Shown here in pieces: positions 50,229 through 60,483 of a DNA stretch of 64,000 bases. Origin of the DNA: an uncultured Christensenella sp. Its GTDB lineage: Bacteria; Bacillota; Clostridia; Christensenellales; Borkfalkiaceae. Below the pieces are notes generated by a model. The model did no database searches. It had not been told where the DNA came from and was given only the letters and a program-made list of their open reading frames with translations. The stretch lies in the NCBI GenBank assembly GCA_910578565.1, contig CAJTQF010000001.1, positions 248,001 through 312,000 on the forward strand. Reading direction: 5' to 3'. The position numbers and the translations under genes were made by a program. Within the stretch, counting starts at the first letter, position 1. Each line of letters begins with the position of its first letter.

Positions 50229-52069
50229 GTCTTTTAAATCCTTTGGGACTTCTGGCGCTTTTGGCAATTCCCGTACTCGTTCTTATCTATGTAATCAAAA
50301 ACAAGTATACAGAACAAACCATTGCTTCGACTTATCTCTGGCAGCTGAGCGAAAAATTTTTAAAAAGAAGAAACCCCATAAATAAAATTGCGGGAATTAT
50401 AAGCCTTATACTTCAGATACTGGTGGTGCTGTTCATTTCCGTGGCGTTTGCAAACCCTGTGTTTGCGATACACGGCGCGGCGCACGATTACTGCTTTATA
50501 CTTGACGGTTCGGGCAGTATGAGTATTCGTCAGGAAGGCTCTACCCGTTTTGATTTGGGCAAAAAGAATATCGAAAAGGTAATTTCAGACAGCGCCGAAG
50601 GCTGTACTTACACGCTGGTTTTCGTGGGGGACGCAACTTCGGTAGTGTATAAAAACATTGAAGACAAGGGGCAGGCGAAAGAGCTTTTAAACGGACTTAA
50701 ACCGTCTTATTCGGCAAACGGCGTGACCGCGGCGCTTGCGCAGGCTCAGGAATATTTCAATGAAAATCCTGCGCTTAAAGTCTATCTGGTGACCGATAAG
50801 GATTACGCCGAAACGGAAAACATACAGGTTGTAAACGTATCTTTGGGTGAAGACAATTATGCGCTGACGGACGTAAATTTCGGCATTTCGGAAGGTAAAC
50901 TGACCGTATGCGGCAAAGTGATATCTTACGAAAGCGCGGCTTCGCTCACTCTCGAACTTTATATCGACGGACGGGAAGAAGTTGCCGAAAGTATAAACGT
51001 AGAAGTTAACAACAAGCTCGAACTCACTGAATTCAGTTTCAGCGAGATTGAACAAAATTCTTTGCAGTCGGCAAGGGTCGTTATAACTAACGTCGACGCG
51101 CTGGCGCAGGACAACGAGATTACGGTGTTCAACGAAGAATACGAAAATTCGTTTTCCGTACTTCTTGTCAGCGGCAACAAACAGGGCAGCTATATCTTGA
51201 GGCAAATGCTTGCGTCAAACCCCAATTCTCAGGTGAGCGTGGTTGAAGCGGAAAAGTACGCCGCTGTGACCGAAAGCTACGACTTATACGTTTTTGACAC
51301 TTTCGACCCGCAGGTTTTGCCTTCCGACGGCGCGGTGTGGTTCGTAAACCCGCAAAAGACTCTTGAAAAAACTGGGTTCAGCGTGCAGAGTCTGGAAGAG
51401 CTGAACGGCGGCGGCGAACTGGTCTATTCAAAATCTACTCTGACATTCGTCAGGGATATGTTGAAAGGAACCATTCCGTCCGACAATGCGGTAATAGCGA
51501 AATATATAAAGTGCGGAACGTATCGCAATTTTACAACTCTTATGACCTGCGAAGGAACGCCCGTTGTGTTTACGGGGACCAATTCTTACGAAAACAGCGA
51601 AACGGTGTTTGCTTTCGATATCCACGATACAAACACTGCGATGATGGCTAATTTTTTAATAGTTATGAATAACTTGTTGAACTATACCTTCCCCAATGTG
51701 CTGGATAAAACCGCTTACGACTGCGGCGAAATGCTGACGGTACACGCGGATAAAGGCGGCAGCGTAACGGTAAACTCTCCTTCGGGGTCGGTATCGTACA
51801 TAGACGGTCTCCGTCTTACGGAAGTGGGAGTGTATACCATAACCGTAAGGTCGGGCGGGACGGAAAAAGTTTACAATATTTATTCGGCGTTTCCCGAAGA
51901 AGAAAGATTTACCACCGTGCAGGAAACTTCGCTTAAAATAACGGGCGAAGCAAGCGCGCAAAAACGTGACGGCACGTTCAGCCAGGTCTGGATGTGGTTC
52001 ATAATATTGGCGGTTCTGGTTGCCGCCGACTGGGGGGTGTATTGTTATGAGCAGTATCAACTTCGCTAA
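50225..52069 (+). CDS. BatA-like membrane vWA protein
   Basis: The 614-residue protein has two N-terminal membrane segments (about 7-25 and 58-80) and then a vWA domain with the metal-binding motif DGSGSMS (DxSxS) near residue 97. A long extracytoplasmic region and a C-terminal membrane helix (about 588-606) follow. It resembles BatA/BatB-type proteins of aerotolerance-style clusters. It overlaps DUF58 by 4 bp and the next vWA gene by 23 bp. Confidence 0.87.
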   Translation: MSLLNPLGLLALLAIPVLVLIYVIKNKYTEQTIASTYLWQLSEKFLKRRNPINKIAGIISLILQILVVLFISVAFANPVFAIHGAAHDYCFILDGSGSMSIRQEGSTRFDLGKKNIEKVISDSAEGCTYTLVFVGDATSVVYKNIEDKGQAKELLNGLKPSYSANGVTAALAQAQEYFNENPALKVYLVTDKDYAETENIQVVNVSLGEDNYALTDVNFGISEGKLTVCGKVISYESAASLTLELYIDGREEVAESINVEVNNKLELTEFSFSEIEQNSLQSARVVITNVDALAQDNEITVFNEEYENSFSVLLVSGNKQGSYILRQMLASNPNSQVSVVEAEKYAAVTESYDLYVFDTFDPQVLPSDGAVWFVNPQKTLEKTGFSVQSLEELNGGGELVYSKSTLTFVRDMLKGTIPSDNAVIAKYIKCGTYRNFTTLMTCEGTPVVFTGTNSYENSETVFAFDIHDTNTAMMANFLIVMNNLLNYTFPNVLDKTAYDCGEMLTVHADKGGSVTVNSPSGSVSYIDGLRLTEVGVYTITVRSGGTEKVYNIYSAFPEEERFTTVQETSLKITGEASAQKRDGTFSQVWMWFIILAVLVAADWGVYCYEQYQLR

Positions 52070-54794
52070 CCCCTGGCTGTTGCTTATAGCCATTCCGCTT
52101 TTGGCGGTGTTCATAGTTCCGTTTGCGGTTGTAGTCCGTGCGGATAACCGCAACGGCCACAATATAGCTTCAATGGTCATACATATCTTTATGGCGCTTA
52201 TAATCGCTTTTGCAGTTGCCGGAACTTATATTCAGGTCACTGTTACCGAAACAAACGTGTATGTGGTTGCGGACGTTTCGCACTCGGCAAACAAAAATCT
52301 TGACGCGGTTGACGGATATATAAAAGCTCTCGGTAAAAACCTGCCAAGAAACTCGAAAATGGGCGTGGTGTGCTTCGGCAAAGATTACAGACTTTTAACT
52401 TCGCTCGGCGGCAGATTTTCAAGCGTTAAAAACGCAAACGTGGACGACAGCGAAACAAACATATCGGACGCGCTTGAGTACACGGGCAACCTTTTCAACG
52501 AAGGCGTTATAAAGCATATAGTACTCATTTCAGACGGGCGCGATTCGGATTTGCGCGATGCGGATACGCTGACCCGTACGGCAAACTCTCTAGCGCTGAA
52601 AGATATAACTTTGGACGCAATTTACCTTGACGACAACATTGATGCGGACAGTTACGAAGTACAGATTACAAGCGCGGAATTTACCGCAGGCGCGTTTGTC
52701 GGCAAAGAAGAAAGCGTATCCTGCGTAATTCAGAGCAACCGTACGGTGAACGGTAAAGTGACCCTTTTCAAAGACGGTGAAACCGTTTCAGAGAAAAACG
52801 AAACTTTCACGGGCGGTTACAACACCGTAACTTTTGCTCTGGACACTTCAACGGCGGGCAAGTTCGAGTATAAGTTGCAGGTCGAAGCGGAAAGGGACGG
52901 CTCTGACGTAAATAACGTTTACACCTTTGTGCAGACGGTGACAGATTCGCTGGACGTTCTGTTTATCACAGGCGACAGCGGCGACGTTCAGGCGGCGGAA
53001 AAACTTTTCGGTCGGAAATCGCATATTGATATTTACGATTTGAACAAAACGACAGACGTTCCGTATTCGGTTGAAGACCTTTGTTCTTACGACGAAATTT
53101 ATATCTCAAACGCCGACGTTTCCGTTGTGGAAAACGCCACTGCGTTTATAGCCAATCTCGATATTGCCGTTTCGCTCTTCGGTAAAAGTCTTGTTACCGT
53201 AGGCGACACCAATATCCAGAACGCCGGCGTTTCCGGCGACGAAGTGCAACAGCAGGTTTTAAACGATTTCGCGGATATGTTGCCCGTAAAATTCGGCAAC
53301 GCCGACGCAGACCCCAAACTGTTCACGATAGTAATAGACGATTCGCGCAGTATGGAACTTCTGTACAAACTGACTATCGCAAAAGCCGCTTCCGCGCATC
53401 TTGTGGAAACTTTAAACGACAACGATTATCTTTGCCTTGTCGCATTCGATTCAAACGTAAGGCTGTTGCTTTCGCCTATGCGCGTGGGCGGCGTGTACGA
53501 CCAGTCAAGCGGACAGACGGGCAGGGAAAGGGCTTTGGACGTAATTGAAAATTTACAGCCCAGTCAGGGAACCGTAATCGGCGCGGGACTAAGGGAAGCG
53601 TACCAAATGATGACCAGTTTAACGGCTTTCGGAAACAGACAGATAATGCTTATTACCGACGGTCTTAACTACACCGACGACCCCGACGATCCCGTTCGCA
53701 TAACTACCGATTTGAGAAACGACGGAATAATAACTTCGGTATTGGACGTGGGCCGCGGTTCTGATAAGGGAACGGAAGCCGAAGCCGCAAAGCAACTTCT
53801 TATCGATATTGCGGACGTGGGCGGCGGCAACAACGGCAAACCTTACGAAGCGCATAACGACGTTGAAAATTTAAAAGACGTGCTGTTCGCCGAAATGGAT
53901 AACTCAACAACGGGCACGAAAGTGGAAGAAAACACGTTTATAAATTTTACAAGACGTTACGATGACAGCGTTTCGGGATTCGACCCCGAGTCAAAGTATT
54001 TTATACCGGGCTACATTTACGGAAAAGCCAAGGCAAGCGCGACAAACGTTTTGACGGTCGACTATAAAGTATCCGACAGCGACACGCCGATAGCCGCCCC
54101 GCTGTATACGTATTGGCGGTACGGCAACGGCAAAGTGGCGTCGTATACGGGTTACCGTTTAGGCGACAGCATAACCGTCCAGAGCGGCGGACACAATTCG
54201 GGTTACTTCGACAACACATTTTTCGGTAACGTATTAAGTACTTCCATACCCGAAAATAAAAGCGACGCGCCTTTTACGGTTGAAACAACCATACAGGGTA
54301 AATTTGCGTCCTTCGTATTGACCCCGCCTGAAATGATGAACGGCGCGGAAGCAACCGTTTCGGTTACGTTGCCGGACGGTACCGAACTCGAACCCGCGCA
54401 GCTTGTATACAAAACATCCTGCTACGGCTACGATCTGGCGCTTCCCGCAGCGGGCAGGTATAAGGTAACTTTGACCTATTCCTACGGCGGAAACAGCTAC
54501 TCTGCGGACGCAAGTTTCAACCTTGCATATCTTTCCGAATACGATTCTTTCCAGACGTACGACACGTCAGTTCTGTATAAGATGGTCGGACGCAACGGAA
54601 AAGTCAGTACGGACGGAAAGCTGAAGATAGAAAACGACCCCAACGATGTAACTTTGTTCACCTTACAACTTGCCGCACCGCTTCTGATAATCGCGGCTGC
54701 GCTGTGGGTGGCAGACATTATCGTAAGAAAACTTAAATGGGTTGACGTAAAAAGTTTCTTTACCGTTAAAAAGAAAGGGGGTGGCAAGCCTTGA
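52047..54794 (+). CDS. Membrane protein with two vWA domains
   Basis: The ATG at 52047 is preferred over 52020. It gives MSSINFANPWLLLIAIPLL, the family N-terminus, after a G-rich ribosome site. The 915-residue product has two N-terminal membrane helices and a first vWA-like domain (ADVSHS near residue 74, LISDGRDSD). A second, separate vWA domain follows (IDDSRSM near 427, LITDGLNY), with a C-terminal membrane helix near 880. Two DxSxS sites in one chain are unusual for BatB-type proteins. The stop overlaps the TTG start of the next gene. Confidence 0.85.
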   Translation: MSSINFANPWLLLIAIPLLAVFIVPFAVVVRADNRNGHNIASMVIHIFMALIIAFAVAGTYIQVTVTETNVYVVADVSHSANKNLDAVDGYIKALGKNLPRNSKMGVVCFGKDYRLLTSLGGRFSSVKNANVDDSETNISDALEYTGNLFNEGVIKHIVLISDGRDSDLRDADTLTRTANSLALKDITLDAIYLDDNIDADSYEVQITSAEFTAGAFVGKEESVSCVIQSNRTVNGKVTLFKDGETVSEKNETFTGGYNTVTFALDTSTAGKFEYKLQVEAERDGSDVNNVYTFVQTVTDSLDVLFITGDSGDVQAAEKLFGRKSHIDIYDLNKTTDVPYSVEDLCSYDEIYISNADVSVVENATAFIANLDIAVSLFGKSLVTVGDTNIQNAGVSGDEVQQQVLNDFADMLPVKFGNADADPKLFTIVIDDSRSMELLYKLTIAKAASAHLVETLNDNDYLCLVAFDSNVRLLLSPMRVGGVYDQSSGQTGRERALDVIENLQPSQGTVIGAGLREAYQMMTSLTAFGNRQIMLITDGLNYTDDPDDPVRITTDLRNDGIITSVLDVGRGSDKGTEAEAAKQLLIDIADVGGGNNGKPYEAHNDVENLKDVLFAEMDNSTTGTKVEENTFINFTRRYDDSVSGFDPESKYFIPGYIYGKAKASATNVLTVDYKVSDSDTPIAAPLYTYWRYGNGKVASYTGYRLGDSITVQSGGHNSGYFDNTFFGNVLSTSIPENKSDAPFTVETTIQGKFASFVLTPPEMMNGAEATVSVTLPDGTELEPAQLVYKTSCYGYDLALPAAGRYKVTLTYSYGGNSYSADASFNLAYLSEYDSFQTYDTSVLYKMVGRNGKVSTDGKLKIENDPNDVTLFTLQLAAPLLIIAAALWVADIIVRKLKWVDVKSFFTVKKKGGGKP

Positions 54795-56125
54795 AAAAAT
54801 TTATAGCTTTAACGGCGGTGGCAATTGCTTCGTTAATGCTTCTGGCGGGTTGCGGAACCTATTCAAAGCCCCCCGCTTCTACGGGCGACGGAACGGGCAG
54901 CGATGACGAAAAGAACCCGCCCGAGCTTGAATGTAAATTTAAGGTAACTCTCGTCTACGACGGAAAACCTTACATTCCCGCGAACGACTTATCGGCGCAG
55001 TGGTATGACGGAACGGGCAAAACGGTTGCAAAGTTCAATGAAAGCGGCGTTGCCGAAGCGGCTGATCTCAACGGTGATTACCGCGTCACCCTTTTGGGGC
55101 TGGATACGGCTTATACCTACAATCCCAACATCTATTACGCCACAAACGATAATCCCGAAGTGGAAATTGAAGTACACCGTTTATCTTCCGTAACCGGCAA
55201 GGGTATTGCTTATAAAGAGTACGAACTTAAAACCACAGGTTACTACAGGGCGACTTTCACAAACGCCGAGCAGGCAAAAAACGGTCTCTTGTTCCTGTAC
55301 GCGCCCGTCAGGGAAGGCAAGTACTCAATCGAGTCGATTGTGGATATAACCGCAAACGAGATAAACCCCATAGCCAACGTTTATTTCGGTTCAAGACAAT
55401 TTTTTAAAGAAGACTCGTTTACCGTTCTCGATACGGGCGGTGTAAGCGCGAGTTATACAAAAAATTTCAAATACGACGTTCAGCTGAGAAAGGACGAAAT
55501 AGGTCAGGGAATCGGTCAGGGCAACGTGTTCAGATACCTTATAAGGTTCAACAGCCGCATTTCAAACGTAAGCTATCCGTTCAACATAGATTTTTACGTA
55601 AGTTATCAGGGCAAGGCGGACGAAAATAAGGACGACAGCGTAACCGTAGGCGTAAAAGAAGATTTTGACGCCCGCAAAGAGCAGATTTCCGACTGGAACC
55701 AGACCGGCAAAAAGTGGCGGTATGCCGATACGAATAAGTACTTGCTCGGTTCGGCGTATAAGTTCAATGAAGAAGACGGGCTTTGGCACGTCTGGGACGG
55801 CGAAAATTTCGGCGAAGTGCTTTGGGCAAAAATTAACCAGGACAGCATACTAATACAGACCGATTCCGGAAAAGGGTTTATGGACGGACTGGTTTCAACA
55901 AAATATCTCAACGGATACAACTACGACTTGTTTGTTGCCGCCTTTGCCGATAACACCAATAAGGACGGGTGCTATCCCGTAACTGAGGAAATCAGGTTGT
56001 TTTTACAAAACTATGCGGTTGCGCAACGCTATTTTATGGACGGCAGAGGCTGGGCAGAGTCGCACGGCTACAAGTCAAGCGAAGAAGATCAGTGGCTGTT
56101 CAACTGCGGATATTACCGCGCATGA
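54791..56125 (+). CDS. Lipoprotein of the MoxR/vWA operon
   Basis: Start is a TTG overlapping the preceding stop. The 444-residue product has a lipobox (LLAGC, Cys21), a Ser/Thr/Gly/Asp-rich linker and a long beta-rich domain without a family I recognise. Position as the translationally coupled sixth gene suggests it is displayed on the surface with the vWA proteins. It may be the factor handled by the MoxR machinery, which is inference. Confidence 0.72.
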   Translation: MKKFIALTAVAIASLMLLAGCGTYSKPPASTGDGTGSDDEKNPPELECKFKVTLVYDGKPYIPANDLSAQWYDGTGKTVAKFNESGVAEAADLNGDYRVTLLGLDTAYTYNPNIYYATNDNPEVEIEVHRLSSVTGKGIAYKEYELKTTGYYRATFTNAEQAKNGLLFLYAPVREGKYSIESIVDITANEINPIANVYFGSRQFFKEDSFTVLDTGGVSASYTKNFKYDVQLRKDEIGQGIGQGNVFRYLIRFNSRISNVSYPFNIDFYVSYQGKADENKDDSVTVGVKEDFDARKEQISDWNQTGKKWRYADTNKYLLGSAYKFNEEDGLWHVWDGENFGEVLWAKINQDSILIQTDSGKGFMDGLVSTKYLNGYNYDLFVAAFADNTNKDGCYPVTEEIRLFLQNYAVAQRYFMDGRGWAESHGYKSSEEDQWLFNCGYYRA

Positions 56126-56184
56126 TTTTGACACAAATTTATTAAAACCGGTTTTTAACCGAAAAATTTTTAAGGAGAACAGAT

Positions 56185-58824
56185 ATGAAAAACAAAAAAC
56201 TCTTGGCGGCTATAGTTGCTGTCACAATGAGTGCTACTACTGTTGCTGTTGCTTTTTCTGGTTGTAATAAGCATAAGCACGAGTACACCGACTGGACGGT
56301 AACCACTCCGGCTACCTGCACCACGGAAGGCGTTGAAACCGGTACATGTAAAGCGGACGGCAAAACAGGAACCAGGGTTATCCCCGCGCTTGGTCACAAG
56401 TACGGAACCTGGCAGACGGTTGTGCCCACCGCGGATAAAGAAGGCAGCGCGTCGAATGTATGCGCAACCGACCCGTCGCACACCGTTAAGGTTGTTCTTC
56501 CCAAACTCGGCGACAGCAAGTATACGGTTAAAAAGTTGGAAGATAAGCCCACGTATGCAATAAACCAATATACTTATGCGCATGCAGACGGCGATATAGT
56601 ATTTGCTGCAAAACAGTTTAAAAAAGACGTATCTTTTACCGTTGAAGACGCTGTAGAAACTGCAACCGATACGCTCTATTCTTCGCTTGTAGGCAAGGGC
56701 GTAGGTACGTCAAGTACAAAATTGGCGGGATCCGACAAGGAACGTGTTAGCGAGTTGCTTTACGAACACGGTAAAAATTACACCCACATTAAGGGCGACA
56801 GCGAGTACTGGCTGGAAAAGGATGCGGAAGATAAAATCAGCGGTATAGTTTTTGAAGGCGGCGCATACCGTGAGGCAGGCGAACAGGACGCAGATATGTT
56901 TGCAGGATATAATTTTATCAATCCCGCAAATTACGATTCCTGTTACGGCGCGGAAGAATTGCTTGGCTCGCTTTATGAAGCGGCAACCGAACCTAACGAA
57001 GCATACAATACCCAGTTTACCGAAAGTGTCAACGGCGACGTTTACTCGTTCTCCTGGACGGTGGTAAGCCTTTCTTTCAATGAATTTAGCGAAGGTTACG
57101 AAAATACCGACTTTATATATCATTTCACGGTAGATTTTACTCTGGGGCACAACTATATGCTTAAAACTTTTACCTGCACTACGGAAACGTTTGCATACAG
57201 TTACGCCTTAGGAGCGACAAAGCCTTACGACTTTGACGAAGCTACGTATACTTACAGCCCTAAGCAAGGGGAAGCGCCCGGTTCAACAAAGGTTGTAACG
57301 CTTACCCAGACCGCTTTTGCAGACCTTGAAGAAATTCCCGAAAATCCTTGGAACTTTGACGAAATTGCCGTAGATTCTTTCGATTTGTTCTCCGGGCGCC
57401 AAGTAAGCAAGTACGAGTTTGATAACACTCCTGATAACAACCCCGATATTTTAAAGCAAATTTTGGGTGGTTTTGAAGAGATTTATATGATTAAAACCCG
57501 TTTAAAGAGTGGGGAAGCCGATATTACTACGGCGGGTAATTTACAACTTTATCTGGATGATTTTACGCCCGGAACGGCAGGCGAATACATATCGTTGAAC
57601 CCTGTAAAAGTTTACATCGTTGAAGACGGTAAAGAAACGCTTGTATTATCTTCGGAAGAATTTGTAAGTAGTGGCGCAGATATCAGCGGGTATTACGATA
57701 GTTCTGCAAAAAGCATAAGTTTTACCTGCCGTCAGGCAACGGGTGATTTCAGTATCAAAATTTGCGTGGGCGAAGCGTCTAAAACATTTAACCTGCACGT
57801 AAGCAAATCCGCTCCCGAAAAGCTGGTTACTATGGTAAATCTTTATAACGACGCTAAGGACATTTACGATTCGAAGAAGACCGACAGCGTTACGGTATAC
57901 AAAGGTCAGACGTTGACGTTCACGACGGACGCGGGCGATTTTTATGACCCGTACGACCCTTATATTTACGACGCAAGCGTGGACGTTACCCTTGCGGCAG
58001 ACACGCAGAATGCAACGCTAACCGCAACCGATAAAGGTCACAGCTTTGTTGCAACCGCTGCGGGAACTTACAACATTAACGTTGTGTCCAAACTTGACCA
58101 AAGCGTTAGTTGCGTCCTGACGGTAGTCGTTGAAGAAGCGCCCGACGTGGAAGCCATGCTTAACGGTAATTACACCGCAGGCGACTTTGAATTAACTTTC
58201 GACAACGAAGGCGGCACTGTAAATGTAGTCAAAGGTATTGACGTAAATGAAACTTTCAGCTATACGTATCTTGACGGCGTATTAACCGCTACAAGCGCCG
58301 ACAATAAGTACAGCATTCAGCTTACTGAAAACTACAAACTTGTCCTTGTTTACTCAGACGACTTTGAAGAATCGCACAGGGAAATACTTAAAGTACCTTC
58401 GGGAATAAATATGGATGATGTAAAGGCAGCCCTTGCAGAGCTTGTAGGTAAATGGACCTTTAGCATTGACGGTTTTAAGGTGACTATTGTTTTAAATTCC
58501 GACGGTACAGCAACCTTCAATGACAGTATGGCACCGGAAACCGTTGCATTAACCTATGAACTGGTTGACAACGGCGGCGGTGTTGTAGGAATTAATTTTT
58601 CTAACGGAACATTTAAAGGTTGGTTCGGTGTAATGCAGGAAGGCAGTACGTTAACTTTTGACGGAACGCAAATAACTAACGTCAAATTTGATGTTTTCGA
58701 CGTTTATAATTACGGTACAAGTATAGGCGTATATACAGCGACATTTGTGAAACCCGAAGAGAAGCCCAACCCTAATCCCAACCCCAATCCTGAAGAAACT
58801 CCCGAAGAAAATCAGCAAGTATAA
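56185..58824 (+). CDS. Large multidomain lipoprotein
   Basis: The 879-residue product has a signal with lipobox-like VAFSGC (Cys27). A His/Cys module (HKHEYTDW, CTTEGVETGTC, IPALGHKYGTW) common in Clostridial surface proteins follows. The rest is mostly beta-rich Ig-like segments and ends in a Pro-Asn tail (NPNPNPNP). It lies 59 bp after the preceding gene with AAGGAG and is followed by a terminator. Function is unknown, probably a surface protein. Confidence 0.7.
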   Translation: MKNKKLLAAIVAVTMSATTVAVAFSGCNKHKHEYTDWTVTTPATCTTEGVETGTCKADGKTGTRVIPALGHKYGTWQTVVPTADKEGSASNVCATDPSHTVKVVLPKLGDSKYTVKKLEDKPTYAINQYTYAHADGDIVFAAKQFKKDVSFTVEDAVETATDTLYSSLVGKGVGTSSTKLAGSDKERVSELLYEHGKNYTHIKGDSEYWLEKDAEDKISGIVFEGGAYREAGEQDADMFAGYNFINPANYDSCYGAEELLGSLYEAATEPNEAYNTQFTESVNGDVYSFSWTVVSLSFNEFSEGYENTDFIYHFTVDFTLGHNYMLKTFTCTTETFAYSYALGATKPYDFDEATYTYSPKQGEAPGSTKVVTLTQTAFADLEEIPENPWNFDEIAVDSFDLFSGRQVSKYEFDNTPDNNPDILKQILGGFEEIYMIKTRLKSGEADITTAGNLQLYLDDFTPGTAGEYISLNPVKVYIVEDGKETLVLSSEEFVSSGADISGYYDSSAKSISFTCRQATGDFSIKICVGEASKTFNLHVSKSAPEKLVTMVNLYNDAKDIYDSKKTDSVTVYKGQTLTFTTDAGDFYDPYDPYIYDASVDVTLAADTQNATLTATDKGHSFVATAAGTYNINVVSKLDQSVSCVLTVVVEEAPDVEAMLNGNYTAGDFELTFDNEGGTVNVVKGIDVNETFSYTYLDGVLTATSADNKYSIQLTENYKLVLVYSDDFEESHREILKVPSGINMDDVKAALAELVGKWTFSIDGFKVTIVLNSDGTATFNDSMAPETVALTYELVDNGGGVVGINFSNGTFKGWFGVMQEGSTLTFDGTQITNVKFDVFDVYNYGTSIGVYTATFVKPEEKPNPNPNPNPEETPEENQQV

Positions 58825-58835
58825 TAAAAAAGCAT

Positions 58836-58869
58836 TAAGGAGCAAGCGTCAGCTTGCTCCTTATTTTTT
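58836..58869. terminator. Bidirectional terminator
   Basis: AAGGAGCAAGC and GCTTGCTCCTT form a perfect 11-bp stem with loop GTCA and a following ATTTTTT. A-rich DNA before it gives a T-run for the convergent kinase gene. Confidence 0.85.
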
Positions 58870-58876
58870 CTGCTTT

Positions 58877-60280
58877 TTATTGTTTTTCAACCGTTATTGT
58901 GTGCATATTATCAAGTAAAATTTTGATATGCTTTGTAAATCCTTCTCTGTCCGTATTACCGTCAAGGCTGTAACTTGCATTGTATTTGTTCAATATTTCA
59001 AACAGGGTCATAAGACCTATTCCGTTGCCGCCTTCGCCCTTGTGGGTAGTAACGCGCTTTTTACCCATATTCTCTGTTACCGATTTGTCAAACGGCGGAC
59101 CGTTGTCGAAAAAATTTATGCTTGCAACCGAATTTTCAATTTCAAAGGTAATCATAATTTTTGCGTTTTCGGTGTTTTTTGTCGCAATAACCGCGTTTTC
59201 GCCCAGGTCGAGAATAATAGTGATTAAATCAACCGAATCTTTAAAAACCTGCAATACCGCGGGAATTGCGCCGTCGGCAATTTCAAACGCGGCGGAAACA
59301 TTGTTACGCGCGGCTTTATCGGACAGAAACCGCATTACCGTGTCAAGAGAGCAGTTTCCCGTCTTGGGCAGGTTGTCCGATTTTGCCTGATAGCTTTCAA
59401 CCATTAGGTTGCGCTCCGTTGACAAATTTTTAAGCTGTTTAAGCAAATCTTCGTATTCGCTTTTGTCGGGTGCGTTTGCAATCAGTTTTTCCACTGCGGC
59501 AGCCATAGCGGGTATAAGTTTATTGTCCCTATGTATTATTTTAGCCAGATCGTCGTTATGGCTCTTTAATTTTTCAAGCTCTTTTTCGTATTCGCCAATC
59601 TGATGTTCGTATATCTCTTCGTTGCGTTTGTAAAGCTGTTTCTGATAGTTGTTGGCAACGTGCTTTTTCCACCAGATAATAAGTCCCAACCCGCAGAAAG
59701 TAATAGTAATAACAATTAACTCTGTCGGTGAATTTGCTACATTATCGGTGTACAGTAATGTCATCAGAAATATACTCAAAATACTTATTAACAGTAAAAT
59801 TTCTATTGTGCCGTTATTATTTTGAATTGAAATTCCGCTCCGCAATCTTTTAATCTTAAATATAAGAAAAATAGCGAGTAACTGCAAAATACTGACAATG
59901 CAAACAGTTATGATATTTCTTATTTCTTCGTTAGGAATAAAAGTAAACGTCAGCATTTCTATAGGGATTGAAACAACAAAGGCAACTACCATACTGATAA
60001 TAGTTATACCGCAGGATATAACGCTTGTGGTGGCAGTAATTAAAACTGAACGCCTGTACCGTGCAAGACAATATAAAAATGTAAGCAGCCAAAAACTAGC
60101 CGGGAGTAAAAGTCTTAAATATTTTGTTGCAAAATATAACGCTGTTGCGCAAGCAACAGCTACCGGCACATCAAGCAAATTTAACCATTTTAATTTTATT
60201 TGCAAAAGTTTTAAAAAGCTGTAAAGGCTTCCTGCAAATAACACGGAATATTTTATTATTGATATTATAATTTCAACCAT
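58877..60280 (-). CDS. AgrC-like GHKL sensor histidine kinase
   Basis: The 467-residue protein has six or seven membrane segments in its first 205 residues, then a coiled coil (210-245) and a short H-box IIHRDNK with His250 and Asn253, as in HPK10 kinases. A GHKL ATPase follows with N-box Glu361-Asn362, DNGPP near 392 and GEGGNGIGL near 416. Polytopic kinases of this class (AgrC, ComD, PlnB) usually sense peptide pheromones. It is convergent with the big lipoprotein gene. Its promoter region contains the oppositely oriented mini-peptide gene. Confidence 0.88.
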   Translation of the reverse strand: MVEIIISIIKYSVLFAGSLYSFLKLLQIKLKWLNLLDVPVAVACATALYFATKYLRLLLPASFWLLTFLYCLARYRRSVLITATTSVISCGITIISMVVAFVVSIPIEMLTFTFIPNEEIRNIITVCIVSILQLLAIFLIFKIKRLRSGISIQNNNGTIEILLLISILSIFLMTLLYTDNVANSPTELIVITITFCGLGLIIWWKKHVANNYQKQLYKRNEEIYEHQIGEYEKELEKLKSHNDDLAKIIHRDNKLIPAMAAAVEKLIANAPDKSEYEDLLKQLKNLSTERNLMVESYQAKSDNLPKTGNCSLDTVMRFLSDKAARNNVSAAFEIADGAIPAVLQVFKDSVDLITIILDLGENAVIATKNTENAKIMITFEIENSVASINFFDNGPPFDKSVTENMGKKRVTTHKGEGGNGIGLMTLFEILNKYNASYSLDGNTDREGFTKHIKILLDNMHTITVEKQ

Positions 60281-60332
60281 TTTTGAAATAAAAAATTAAT
60301 AATTCCTAATAAAAGTAACAGCCAACCCCCAA

Positions 60333-60361
60333 TTTAGATTTCTTTGTAAAACTTTTATAAT
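60333..60361 (+). promoter_or_regulatory. Promoter of the mini-peptide gene
   Basis: TTTAGA (60333-60338), a 17-bp spacer and TATAAT (60356-60361) lie 28 bp before the peptide ATG. This fits a short leader with the AAAGGAGG ribosome site. Confidence 0.65.
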
Positions 60362-60388
60362 CAAAGAAAAACAAAGGAGGATAGCAGA

Positions 60389-60442
60389 ATGTGGTGGAAG
60401 AATTTCTGGAGTTGGTGTAGAAGTTTTTATCTCTATATCTAA
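60389..60442 (+). CDS. 17-residue Trp-rich peptide, candidate signal
   Basis: The gene encodes MWWKNFWSWCRSFYLYI. It has a near-perfect Shine-Dalgarno (AAAGGAGG, 9 bp before the ATG), its own promoter and an intrinsic terminator 5 bp after the stop. The peptide is aromatic and cationic, with four Trp, one Cys and no leader sequence. It lies between an AgrC-like kinase gene and a Spo0A-like regulator gene, on the opposite strand to both. A pheromone sensed by that kinase is the simplest hypothesis. A membrane-active or toxin peptide, or a leader peptide, are alternatives. Confidence 0.6.
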   Translation: MWWKNFWSWCRSFYLYI

Positions 60443-60447
60443 TCCTT

Positions 60448-60483
60448 AAATGAGCTGCACTTTATAGTGTAGCTCATTTTTTT
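60448..60483 (+). terminator. Terminator of the mini-peptide transcript
   Basis: AAATGAGCTGCAC pairs with GTGTAGCTCATTT (one G-U) around TTTATA, followed by a T-run. It overlaps the stop of the convergent response regulator gene. Confidence 0.85.
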
